Program-made: the position numbers and the translations under genes
Source: Nocardioides glacieisoli
GTDB taxonomy: Bacteria > Actinomycetota > Actinomycetes > Propionibacteriales > Nocardioidaceae
Direction: 5' to 3'
DNA length: 64,000 bases
Assembly: GCF_004137245.1 (NCBI RefSeq)
Contig: NZ_SDWS01000008.1
Span: forward strand, 62,001 to 126,000
In this document: one piece after another, positions 43,070 to 51,673 of the stretch
Numbering within the stretch: position 1 is the stretch's first letter
How the letters are laid out: every line of letters begins with the position of its first letter
Notes under the pieces: generated by a model
What the model saw: the letters and a program-made list of their open reading frames with translations, nothing else
Database searches by the model: none
Told to the model about the DNA's origin: nothing

Positions 43070-44941
43070 ATGGTGAGTAGCACGCGTCCAGCGGGCGCGG
43101 GTCAGTCGACGTCGGGCACCAGTGACGGAGAACGCCGCGCGGTCGCAGCCGACCGAACGTCACCGGACCGGATCTTCGTCGTGGGCGTCGTCCTCATCGT
43201 TGCAGCCACGTGCTTCCGTGTCTGGGCGGCGAGCCGGACGTGGTTCTACGTCGACGACTTCCCGCTCGTGCTCACGGCGGCCGATGACGGGCTGGCCGTG
43301 CGGTCCCTGCTCGACCCCTACATCGGCCACGTGATGCCCGCGGGACGGATCTCGGCATGGCTCACGACCGTGGGGCGGCCCTTCGACTACACCATCGCCA
43401 TCGCGCAGCTCGCCGTCATGTTCGCGCTGGCCGGTGCGGGACTGCTACGGCTCCTGCGCACTCTCTTCGGCTCGCACCCCGGGGTGCTCCTGCTCCTCGC
43501 CTACTTCCTCTTCTCGCCGTGGCTGATCCAGCCCACGTCCTGGTGGGCAGCGGGCATCAACCACCTGCCCGCGCTGGTCGCCACGGTGTGGACGCTCGAC
43601 GCCGTCGTCCGCTACCTGCATGACCCGCAACGTCGCCACCTCGTCGCCAGCGTGGCGTGGATGGGGTTCGGCCTGGCGTTCGCCGAGCTTGCCCTGCTCG
43701 CCTACATCCCGGTGGCGCTCGTGAGCGCTGGCTACTTCGCGAGCGGGTCGCTCCTTCGGCGGGTGCGCCAGCTCTGTCGCGAGCGACTGTGGCTCGTGGT
43801 CGCCCACGGCGTCGTCGTGGCGGCGTACGCCGGGCTCTACCTCTCAACCGCCTGGGCTCCGCAGGACGCCCCTGAAGGGGGTGTGCCGTGGGGTGGGTAC
43901 GTCACGAACGTCCTCGGGATCGTGGTGCCGAGCGCGTCGATCGGCGGGCCGGTGCGCTGGAACCAGGTCTGGGCCGCACAGTTCGAGACCGACCCGTCCT
44001 GGCCACTGCAGCTGGCGGGCCTGGTCGCCGTCGCCGGCGTCGTCGCGCTGTCCGTCCACGTGCGCGACCGCGCGTTGCGTGCCTGGTCGATCCCGGTCGT
44101 CCAGCTGGTCGCACTCGTGGTGCTGATCGCGAAGACGCGCGTCGTGTTCGGACCGGCGTTCATCCTCGACCTCCGATTCACGACCCCGTTGGCACTGGGC
44201 ATCCCTCTGGCCATCGGGCTCGCGTTCCTGCCGGTCCGCGGTGCCGTCGAGTCCTCCTCGCCCCGCCGGCCGCACTGGCTGATCGACCGGCCGTCCCCCG
44301 CTGTCCTGTCGACAGCCGTCGTGGTCGCGCTCGGCATGTGGAGCGCCGTGACGTTCCCTCTGCTGCACGTGCCGGCCGACCAGTCCCCGCGTCGCTACTT
44401 CGCGACGTTCGAACGCTCGCTCGACGAACACGGCAGCGTGGTGGACCTGGTGGACCTCCGCGTGCCCGACTACGTGTGGAGCGGTCGCGAAGGGGCGTAC
44501 TCGATCGCACTGAGCCAGTACGGCGAGCGGGTGCGCTTCCCGGAGGTCGTCACCGACGAGTTCTACGTCCTCGACGACACCGGCCAGCTGGTCGAGGCCG
44601 ACCTGGACGTCGCCCGCCGGTCGGAGCCGCCGCCGCGCGGCCAGGAGTGCGACGGCTACCGGGTCGACCGGAGGGAACGTGCAATCTCCGTCGGACCAGT
44701 GTTCGGGGATGTCTGGCGGCTGCGCATCGAGTACACGGCGAGCGCCGCGACCCCCGCGACGATCACCCGCGGCGAGTCCGTCATCGACACCACGCTGCAG
44801 CCGGGCACCCACGTGATGGAGATGCCCGGCGGGGGAGCCTACGACGCTGTCGCGGTCGTGCCGGAGGACGCAGGAGTGTCTGTCTGCGTCCACGAGGTAC
44901 TGGTCGGGACGACCTCCGAGGGACGACCGGCCGGCCGCTGA
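43070..44941 (+). CDS. Multi-pass membrane protein of unknown function, GT-C-like layout
   Basis: About 623 residues from ATG 43070, which has GAGGAAG 12 bp upstream; ATG 43043 is an alternative. About ten membrane helices lie between residues 35 and 435. The first outside loop has WFYVDDFPLVL, an acidic pair as seen in GT-C glycosyltransferases, and SLLDPYIGHVMPAGR. A 170-residue C-terminal domain follows. It resembles polyprenyl-phosphate-sugar enzymes in shape only; I do not recognise the family. It stands alone, and the 219 bp before it hold nothing I can identify. Confidence 0.7.
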   Translation: MVSSTRPAGAGQSTSGTSDGERRAVAADRTSPDRIFVVGVVLIVAATCFRVWAASRTWFYVDDFPLVLTAADDGLAVRSLLDPYIGHVMPAGRISAWLTTVGRPFDYTIAIAQLAVMFALAGAGLLRLLRTLFGSHPGVLLLLAYFLFSPWLIQPTSWWAAGINHLPALVATVWTLDAVVRYLHDPQRRHLVASVAWMGFGLAFAELALLAYIPVALVSAGYFASGSLLRRVRQLCRERLWLVVAHGVVVAAYAGLYLSTAWAPQDAPEGGVPWGGYVTNVLGIVVPSASIGGPVRWNQVWAAQFETDPSWPLQLAGLVAVAGVVALSVHVRDRALRAWSIPVVQLVALVVLIAKTRVVFGPAFILDLRFTTPLALGIPLAIGLAFLPVRGAVESSSPRRPHWLIDRPSPAVLSTAVVVALGMWSAVTFPLLHVPADQSPRRYFATFERSLDEHGSVVDLVDLRVPDYVWSGREGAYSIALSQYGERVRFPEVVTDEFYVLDDTGQLVEADLDVARRSEPPPRGQECDGYRVDRRERAISVGPVFGDVWRLRIEYTASAATPATITRGESVIDTTLQPGTHVMEMPGGGAYDAVAVVPEDAGVSVCVHEVLVGTTSEGRPAGR

Positions 44942-44979
44942 GCGGTGCACGCCGGGAGGCGCGCACTCGACCAGCAGGG

Positions 44980-45567
44980 TCAGGGGCCGACGAGCACCAC
45001 GTGCAGGGTGCGCGGGCCGTGGACGCCCTCGACCCGGTCGAGCTCGATGTCGCTGGTGGCGGACGGGCCGCTGATCCAGGTGAGCGGGCGGGCGGGGTCG
45101 AGGAGCGCGATCGCGTCGGGCACGTCGGCGACGACCTGCGTGGCGTCGACGATGCAGACGTGGAGGTCGGGGACGAGGCTGATCGCTCGTCGACCCTGGT
45201 CGGGCTGGTGGTCGAGCACGATGGTGCCCGTCTCGGCGATGCCGACGCGGGCCCGGGTGACGACGGCGTCGATCGCGTCGAGCTCGGCGGCGCTCAGGCC
45301 GTCGTCCACCACCGAGCCCGCGATCTCGAGGCCGAGCGCCGGAGGTACGACGCTGCTGCGCTCGCCGAGCACGCCGGCAACCACGCCGGCCAGGTCGGCC
45401 TCGTTGCACCGGGTGACGACCGCGCGGTAGTCCTCGACCCGCTCGACGAAGAGTGCGACGAGGTCGCCGCGGTCGGGTGCCCGGGGGGCCTCGGGGACGG
45501 CGACCGCGGGCGACACGTCCGTCAGGGCCGCTCGGACGGCGGCGAGGATGTCGTCGCGCGCGCTCAT
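44980..45567 (-). CDS. lutC: LutC, L-lactate utilisation LUD-domain protein
   Basis: 195 residues, LUD domain. Features are the N-terminal MSARDDILAAVRAAL, VVTRARVGIAETGTIVLDH and LVPDLHVCIVDATQVVADVPDAIALL, then ISGPSATSDIELDRVEGVHGPRTLHVVLV. Third component of the LutABC iron-sulfur complex that oxidises L-lactate to pyruvate. ATG 45567 overlaps the lutB stop. Confidence 0.93.
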   Translation of the reverse strand: MSARDDILAAVRAALTDVSPAVAVPEAPRAPDRGDLVALFVERVEDYRAVVTRCNEADLAGVVAGVLGERSSVVPPALGLEIAGSVVDDGLSAAELDAIDAVVTRARVGIAETGTIVLDHQPDQGRRAISLVPDLHVCIVDATQVVADVPDAIALLDPARPLTWISGPSATSDIELDRVEGVHGPRTLHVVLVGP

Positions 45568-47060
45568 CGGGTGCCTCGGTCGTTCTGGCCGCCGTCGGTG
45601 CGATCCCACCAGGCCCGGAAGGACTCCTCAGGCGGGGCGGGCAGGTCGCGCGCGCCGGTCCAGCCGGCGCCGGGCCCGGGCAGCCGGCCGGCGGCGGCAC
45701 GACCGCCGGGGAGCGTCGTACGACCGAAGCGGCGCAGGACGCGGCCACCGAGGCCGGACGCCTTCTCGGCCCACGCCAGGCGCCGCGAGTCGGAGAATGC
45801 CCATGCAGCCGCCTTCATGGCGACGGCTTCGGCCTTGGGCACGCGGTCGCCGCGGTGCGAGTCGACGACCGCGGCCCGCTGGTCGACCAGCACGGAGGGG
45901 ATGTCGATCCGGACCGGGCAGACCTCGAAGCACGCGCCGCAGAGCGAGGAGGCGTACGGCAGCGACGCCGTCTGCTCGTCGGACACCCCGCGCAGCAGCG
46001 GGTTGAGGATCGCGCCGATCGGGCCGGGGTAGACCGAGCCGTAGGCGTGGCCGCCGGTGCGCTCGTAGACCGGGCACACGTTGAGGCAGGCCGAACAGCG
46101 GATGCAGCGCAGCGCCTGGCGCCCGACGTCGTCGGCGAGGGCGCGCGTGCGGCCGTTGTCGAGCAGGACCACGTGCACCTCCTGCGGGCCGTCACCGGGG
46201 GTCACGCCCGACCAGGTCGAGGTGTAGGGGTTCATCCGCTCGCCGGTCGAGGAGCGCGGCAGGAGTCGCAGCATCGGGTCGAGGTCGGACCAGGTGGCGA
46301 CCACCTTCTCGATGCCGACCACGCTGATGAGGACGTCGGGCAGGGTCAGGCACATCCGGCCGTTGCCCTCGGACTCGACGACCACGAGCGTGCCGGTGTC
46401 GGCGACCGCGAAGTTGGCGCCGCTCACCGCGACCTTGGCGCGCAGGAACTTCTCCCGCAGGTGTGCGCGCGCCGCAGCGGCCAGGACGACAGGCTCGTCG
46501 GTGAGGTCGTCGGGCGCCGGTCGACCGACGTCGCCCATGCGGCGCATGAAGATCTCCCGGATCTCGGCGCGGTTACGGTGGATCGCCGGCACCAGGATGT
46601 GCGAGGGCAGGTCGTCGCCGAGCTGGACGATCATCTCGGCCAGGTCGGTCTCCCAGGCCGCGATGCCCTCGGCCTCGAGCGCCTCGTTGAGGCCGATCTC
46701 CATGGTGGCCATCGACTTGACCTTGACGACCTCGTCGACGCCGTGGGCGTGGGCTAGCCGCGCGACGATCGCGCAGGCCTCCTCGGCGTCGCGGGCCCAG
46801 TGGACCGTCGCACCGGCCCGGACCAGGGAGGCCTCCAGCGTCTCGAGGTGGGTGGCGAGGTCGCGCAGCGCGGCCTCCTTGACCCCCGCCCCGGCGAGGC
46901 GCAGGTCCTCCCAGTCCTCGACCTCGGCGACGACTGCGGCGCGCTTGTCGCGGATCGTGCGGGTGGCGTGGGCGAGGTTGCTCCGCAGCTGGGTGTCCCC
47001 GAGCGCCTCGCGTGCCGCGGTCGGGAACGCCGGCATGCCGACGAAGGTGCCGCCGCTCAT
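45564..47060 (-). CDS. lutB: LutB, L-lactate utilisation iron-sulfur protein
   Basis: 498 residues. An N-terminal LUD domain (VKVKSMATMEIGLNEALEAEGI, AVADTGTLVVVESEGNGRM) is followed by two [4Fe-4S] motifs, CIRCSACLNVCPVY and CGACFEVCPVRI, and a C-terminal DUF3390-like tail. Electron-transfer subunit of L-lactate oxidation. Start ATG 47060 overlaps the lutA stop; the frame upstream of it lies inside lutA and is not real. Confidence 0.95.
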   Translation of the reverse strand: MSGGTFVGMPAFPTAAREALGDTQLRSNLAHATRTIRDKRAAVVAEVEDWEDLRLAGAGVKEAALRDLATHLETLEASLVRAGATVHWARDAEEACAIVARLAHAHGVDEVVKVKSMATMEIGLNEALEAEGIAAWETDLAEMIVQLGDDLPSHILVPAIHRNRAEIREIFMRRMGDVGRPAPDDLTDEPVVLAAAARAHLREKFLRAKVAVSGANFAVADTGTLVVVESEGNGRMCLTLPDVLISVVGIEKVVATWSDLDPMLRLLPRSSTGERMNPYTSTWSGVTPGDGPQEVHVVLLDNGRTRALADDVGRQALRCIRCSACLNVCPVYERTGGHAYGSVYPGPIGAILNPLLRGVSDEQTASLPYASSLCGACFEVCPVRIDIPSVLVDQRAAVVDSHRGDRVPKAEAVAMKAAAWAFSDSRRLAWAEKASGLGGRVLRRFGRTTLPGGRAAAGRLPGPGAGWTGARDLPAPPEESFRAWWDRTDGGQNDRGTR

Positions 47061-47845
47061 GTGGCCGGCCCTCCTGCCCGCTCTCCGACGGCAGGGCCAC
47101 TCGAGTGGCTCTCGGACTCCGCGGTGGAGGCGAGGATCTCGGCGAGATGCATGACGCGTACGCCGGCCCGCTGGCGCGAGAGCATCCCGCCGATGTGCAT
47201 GAGGCAGGAGTTGTCTCCGGCCACGAGCACCTCGGCTCCGGTGTCGCGGACGTGGCGCGCCTTGTCCGCGCCCATCGCGACCGACGTGTCGGCGTTCTTG
47301 AGGGCGAAGGTGCCGCCGAAGCCGCAGCACTCGGTGGCCTCGGGCAGGTCGACCAGGGTGATGCCGCGTACGGCCTCGAGCAGGCGTTGCGGCCGCTCCC
47401 CCACACCGAGCATCCGCAGGCTGTGGCAGGTCGGGTGGTAGGTCACCCGGTGCGGGAAGTAGGCGCCGACGTCGGTCACGCCGAGCACGTCGACGAGGAA
47501 CTCGGACAGCTCGTAGGTCTTCGGTGCGGTCTCGGCGACGGCAGCCGCGAGGGCACGGTCGCCGGAGCGTTCCGCGACGATCGCGTGCTGGTGGCGGGCC
47601 GACCCGGCGCACGAGCCCGACGGCGTCACGATCGCGTCGTAGCCCGCGAAGGCGTCGACGAACGTCCGCACCACGGGCACGGCCTCGTCGAGGTAGCCGG
47701 TGTTGACCATCGGCTGGCCGCAACAGGTCTGCGCCCGCGGGAAGTCGACATCGACCCCGAGGCGGCGCAGCAGCCGCACGACGGCCTTCCCCGTGTCGGG
47801 GAACATCGCGTCGTTGACGCACGTGACCTGGAGGGCGACCCTCAC
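47057..47845 (-). CDS. lutA: LutA, L-lactate utilisation (Fe)-S oxidoreductase
   Basis: 262 residues with two CCG domains. Cysteine clusters are TCCGQP with SGSCAG in the first half and ECCGFGG with GDNSCLMHIGG in the second. GTG 47845 has AAAGGA upstream. It heads lutABC, 49 bp after the small LuxR-type gene of the rhamnose run, so lactate oxidation is physically coupled to rhamnose breakdown. Confidence 0.93.
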   Translation of the reverse strand: MRVALQVTCVNDAMFPDTGKAVVRLLRRLGVDVDFPRAQTCCGQPMVNTGYLDEAVPVVRTFVDAFAGYDAIVTPSGSCAGSARHQHAIVAERSGDRALAAAVAETAPKTYELSEFLVDVLGVTDVGAYFPHRVTYHPTCHSLRMLGVGERPQRLLEAVRGITLVDLPEATECCGFGGTFALKNADTSVAMGADKARHVRDTGAEVLVAGDNSCLMHIGGMLSRQRAGVRVMHLAEILASTAESESHSSGPAVGERAGGPAT

Positions 47846-47894
47846 GTCCCTGGTCCTTTCGTCTGCAGTCGATTGTGCCTCGTTGTCGCGTCGG

Positions 47895-48107
47895 TCAGAG
47901 CAGCTCGTGCCGCACCGCCCACACGATCGCCTCGATCGTCGTCTCGCACCCCACCTTGTCGCACGCGCTCCGGGCCTTGCGCCGCACCGTCCGCTCGGAC
48001 ACCCCGAGCCGGCGAGCGGCGACGTCCACCGTCTCCCCCTCGGCGAGGAGCCGGAGCACGACGAGCTCGTCGTCGCCGAGATGCGGCCGGGCGCGTGGCT
48101 GGTCCAT
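47895..48107 (-). CDS. Stand-alone LuxR-type helix-turn-helix protein
   Basis: 70 residues that are little more than a LuxR/GerE DNA-binding domain: DDELVVLRLLAEGETVDVAARRLGVSERTVRRKARSACDKVG. There is no receiver or ligand domain, and no full-length homologue in the window from which it could have been cut. It starts 2 bp after the rhaB stop and lies before lutA. It may tune lut expression; this is inferred. Confidence 0.75.
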   Translation of the reverse strand: MDQPRARPHLGDDELVVLRLLAEGETVDVAARRLGVSERTVRRKARSACDKVGCETTIEAIVWAVRHELL

Positions 48108-48109
48108 GG

Positions 48110-49600
48110 CTAGGCGCGGCTCCCGACTGCCTCGACGCGGTGGTCGGCTGCGTCCCAGTCGAGGCCCGGGCGCGGGTCGTGACGACGTACGTCGTGCGTC
48201 TCACGGACGAGGGCACGCATGGCGGCGAGGTCGGGCAGGTCGGCACCGAGGGCGCGGGCCTGGACGAGGGCGTTGCCGAGCGCGGCTGCCTCGCCGGGCC
48301 CGGCCAGCACCGGCACTCCGAGCGCGTCGGCGGTGAGCTGGCAGAGCAGGTGGTTGTGGGAACCGCCGCCGACGACGTGCACGACCTCCAGGTCGCGCCC
48401 GGCCAGGCGGGCGGCGGTGCGCAGGTGGCGGCGGTAGGCCAGAGCCAGGCTGTCGAGGACGCACCGGGTGATCTCTCCGGGCGTCTGCGGCGCCGGCTCG
48501 CCGGCAGCGCGGGCCAGCCCGACGACGCGCTCCGGCATCGGGTCGCTCGCGCTGCCGGGGCCGAGCAGGGAGGGATGGTTGATGTCGACGACGGTGCGCA
48601 GCGGCGCCGCCGTGCTGGCGCCGGCGAGCAGGGACGCAAGATCGGTGGCTGGGGTGCCGCCGTCCTTCCAGGCGCGCAGGCACTCCGAGAGCACCCACAG
48701 CCCCATCACGTTCTTGAGGAAGCGGACCGTGCCGTCGACGCCGCCTTCGTTCGTGAAGTCGGCCTGCCGGGCGTCCTCGGTGAGGACGGGGGCGTCGAGC
48801 TCCAGGCCGACCAGCGACCAGGTCCCCGACGAGATGTAGCCGAAGCCGGTTCCGGCCTCGGCGGGCACGGCCACGACGGCCGACGCGGTGTCGTGCGACC
48901 CCACGGCCACGACCGGGACGGCGTCGACGACGCCGAGGTCGGCGGCGACCTCGGCGCGCAGCGGTCCCACGAGCGAGCCGGCGTCACGCAGCGGCGGCAG
49001 GATCGACCACGGGAGCCCGAGCCGGCGTGCCAGGTCGCTCGACCACTCGCCGGACGTGACGTCGAGCAGGCCGGTGGTGGAGGCGTTGGTGCGCTCGGCG
49101 CCGACCTCGCCGGTGAGCCAGTAGCCGAGCAGGTCGGGCAGCAGGAGCATCGTGTGTGCCGACTCGAGCGCCGCGGTGCCACGGGCGGCGACCAGCTGGA
49201 AGACGGTGTTGAACGGCAGCTGCTGCAGCCCGTTGACGGCGTACTGCTCCTGCACGCTGACGGTCTTCGCGACGAGCTCGGGTACGTCGCGGGTGCGGGG
49301 GTCGCGGTGGCTGTAGGGGTTGCCGAGGAGCGCGCCGTCGCGGTCGAGCAGGCCGTAGTCGACGGCCCACGAGTCGATGCCGATGCCGTGGAGGTCGCCG
49401 GTGCGGGTGACCTCGGCGATGCCGGCGATGACCTCACGGTGGATGCCGAGGACGTCCCAGAACAGCGATCCACCGACCGGCACGCCGCCGTTGGGGAACC
49501 GGTGCACCTCCTTCAGGGAGAGGTGCCCCGGTTCCACGCGCGCGGCCATCACGCGACCACTGGTCGCCCCGAGGTCGACGGCCGCGACGCGCAGGTTCAT
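48110..49600 (-). CDS. rhaB: Rhamnulokinase
   Basis: 496 residues of the FGGY kinase family. VAAVDLGATSGRVMAARVE (phosphate loop 1), GIGIDSWAVDYGLLDRDG, NPYSHRDPRT, VGSHDTASAVVAVP, ISSGTWSLVGLELDAPV, and VVGGGSHNHLLCQLTADALGVPV are RhaB signatures. It converts L-rhamnulose to L-rhamnulose 1-phosphate. ATG 49600 overlaps the stop of the upstream aldolase-dehydrogenase gene (ATGA). Confidence 0.94.
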   Translation of the reverse strand: MNLRVAAVDLGATSGRVMAARVEPGHLSLKEVHRFPNGGVPVGGSLFWDVLGIHREVIAGIAEVTRTGDLHGIGIDSWAVDYGLLDRDGALLGNPYSHRDPRTRDVPELVAKTVSVQEQYAVNGLQQLPFNTVFQLVAARGTAALESAHTMLLLPDLLGYWLTGEVGAERTNASTTGLLDVTSGEWSSDLARRLGLPWSILPPLRDAGSLVGPLRAEVAADLGVVDAVPVVAVGSHDTASAVVAVPAEAGTGFGYISSGTWSLVGLELDAPVLTEDARQADFTNEGGVDGTVRFLKNVMGLWVLSECLRAWKDGGTPATDLASLLAGASTAAPLRTVVDINHPSLLGPGSASDPMPERVVGLARAAGEPAPQTPGEITRCVLDSLALAYRRHLRTAARLAGRDLEVVHVVGGGSHNHLLCQLTADALGVPVLAGPGEAAALGNALVQARALGADLPDLAAMRALVRETHDVRRHDPRPGLDWDAADHRVEAVGSRA

Positions 49601-51639
49601 CGCAGGAAGGCGGCAGCCACGCCCGCGTCGACCGGGATGTGCAGCCCGGTGGTGTGGCTGAGCTCGTCGGAGCAGAGGACGAAGACCGCGTTGGCGATGT
49701 TGTCCGGCAGCACCTCGCGCTTGAGGATCGTGCGCTGCGCGTAGAACTTGCCGAGGTCCTGCTCCTCCACGCCGTAGACCGCGGCGCGGTTCGCGCCCCA
49801 GCCGGAGGCGAAGATGCCGGAGCCCTGGACGACGCCGTCGGGGTTCACGCCGTTGACCTTGATGCCGTGCTCGCCGAGCTCGGCGGCCAGCAGCCTCACC
49901 TGGTGGGCCTGGTCGGCCTTGGCCGCGCCGTAGGCGACGTTGTTGGGCCCGGCGAAGATCGAGTTCTTCGAGGAGATGTAGACGATGTCGCCACCGATCC
50001 CCTGGTCGATCATCGCCCGGGCCGCGGCCTGCGCGACCAGGAACGAGCCCTTGGCCATCACGTCGTGCTGGAGGTCCCAGTCCTTCTCGGTCGTCTCGAG
50101 CAGCGAGCGCGACAGCGAGAGCCCGGCGTTGTTGACGACGAGGTCGACGCCACCGAAGGCGAGGACGGTCGCGTCGACCGCGGCCTGGACGGCAGTCGCG
50201 TCGGAGACGTCGACCTGCACGCCGACCGCGACGTCGGCGTTGCCGATCTCGGCGGCCGCTGCCTGCGCCTTCTCCAGCGACAGGTCGGCGATGACGACGC
50301 AGGCGCCCTCGGCCGCGAGCTTCCTCGCGGTGGCGAGGCCGATGCCCGAGGCGGCGCCGGTGACCAGCGCGACGCGGGAGGCGAGCGGCTTGGGCTTCGG
50401 CATCCGCTGGAGCTTGGCCTCCTCGAGCGCCCAGTACTCGATGCGGAACTTCTCCGACTCGTCGATGGGGGCGTACGTCGACAGACCCTCGGCGCCGCGC
50501 ATCACGTTGATCGCGTTGACGTAGAACTCTCCGGCGACGCGGGCGGTCTGCTTGTCCTTGCCATAGCTGAACATCCCGACGCCCGGCACCAGGATGACCA
50601 GGGGGTCGGCGCCGCGCATGGCGGGCGAGCCCTTCACCTTGTTGCGGTCGTAGTACGCCGCGTAGTCGGCACGGTAGGCCTCGTGCAGCTCGGCGACCCG
50701 GTCGCGCACCTTGTCCATCGACGTGCCGGGCGCGACGTCGAGCAGCATCGGCTTGACCTTGGTGCGCAGGAAGTGGTCGGGGCACGACGTACCGAGCTCG
50801 GCCAGGCGCGGCGCGTTCCTCGAGGCGAGGAAGTCGAGGACGACCTTGTCGTCGGTGAAGTGGCCGACCACAGGGCGGTCCTGCGAGGCGACGCCGCGCA
50901 GGAGCGGGGCGAGCTCGGCGGCGCGGGCGCGGCGCTTCGCGGGCGCCAGCGGCTCGTACTTCTTCACGCGAGCACCGAACGGGAGCTTCTTCGAGTGCTT
51001 CTTGATGTAGCGCTCGGCGGTGCGGATGATCCAGAGCGAGTTCTTCTCCGCCTGCGCGCTGGTGTCGCCCCACGCGGTGATGCCGTGCCCGCCGAGGATG
51101 CAGCCGATGGCCTGCGGGTTGGCCTCCTTGATGGCCGCGATGTCCAGACCGAGCTGGAAGCCCGGACGACGCCACGGCACCCACACGACCTTGTCCCCGA
51201 AGGCCTCCTTGGTCAGCTGCTCGCCGTCGGCCGCGGTCGCGATGGCGATGCCGGAGTCGGGGTGCAGGTGGTCGACGTGCGCGGCGTCGACGAGGCCGTG
51301 CATCGCGGTGTCGATCGAGGGAGCGGCACCGCCCTTGCCGTGCAGGCAGTAGTTGAACGCCGCGACCATCTCGTCCTCGCGGTCGACACCGGGGTAGACG
51401 TCGACCAGGGCGCGCATCCGGTCGAGCCGCAGCACTGCGAGACCACCGGGGGTCAGGGTGCCGAGGTCGCCGCCGGAGCCCTTCACCCAGAGCAGCTCGA
51501 CGTCCTCACCGGTGACGGGGTCGGTCTCGGTGCCCTTGGCGGAGGTGTTGCCGCCGGCGTAGTTGGTGTTCTTGGGGTCGGCGCCCAGCCGGTTCGAGCG
51601 CTCGACGAGCTCGGCAACGGTGGGGTTGAGGTCGCTCAC
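49597..51639 (-). CDS. Bifunctional rhamnulose-1-phosphate aldolase / L-lactaldehyde dehydrogenase
   Basis: 680 residues, a fusion. The class II aldolase half (1-400) has HVDHLHPDS (121-129) and ILGGHG (181-186) carrying metal-binding histidines. The short-chain dehydrogenase half (about 420-680) has TGAASGIG (427-434), NNAG and Tyr570-xxx-Lys574. The aldolase splits rhamnulose 1-phosphate to dihydroxyacetone phosphate and L-lactaldehyde, and the dehydrogenase is expected to oxidise the latter to L-lactate, the substrate of LutABC downstream. GTG 51639 start. From memory this fusion is known as RhaEW in Bacillus. Confidence 0.92.
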   Translation of the reverse strand: MSDLNPTVAELVERSNRLGADPKNTNYAGGNTSAKGTETDPVTGEDVELLWVKGSGGDLGTLTPGGLAVLRLDRMRALVDVYPGVDREDEMVAAFNYCLHGKGGAAPSIDTAMHGLVDAAHVDHLHPDSGIAIATAADGEQLTKEAFGDKVVWVPWRRPGFQLGLDIAAIKEANPQAIGCILGGHGITAWGDTSAQAEKNSLWIIRTAERYIKKHSKKLPFGARVKKYEPLAPAKRRARAAELAPLLRGVASQDRPVVGHFTDDKVVLDFLASRNAPRLAELGTSCPDHFLRTKVKPMLLDVAPGTSMDKVRDRVAELHEAYRADYAAYYDRNKVKGSPAMRGADPLVILVPGVGMFSYGKDKQTARVAGEFYVNAINVMRGAEGLSTYAPIDESEKFRIEYWALEEAKLQRMPKPKPLASRVALVTGAASGIGLATARKLAAEGACVVIADLSLEKAQAAAAEIGNADVAVGVQVDVSDATAVQAAVDATVLAFGGVDLVVNNAGLSLSRSLLETTEKDWDLQHDVMAKGSFLVAQAAARAMIDQGIGGDIVYISSKNSIFAGPNNVAYGAAKADQAHQVRLLAAELGEHGIKVNGVNPDGVVQGSGIFASGWGANRAAVYGVEEQDLGKFYAQRTILKREVLPDNIANAVFVLCSDELSHTTGLHIPVDAGVAAAFLR

Positions 51640-51673
51640 GTGAGGGGTTCCTTCGTCTTCTGGGTGGGGGAGG

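Noticed and set aside
48110..51184. 1024-residue minus-strand frame that begins within the aldolase-dehydrogenase gene
   Set aside because: Only the part from ATG 49600 matches rhamnulokinase. The upstream 528 residues are an out-of-frame shadow.
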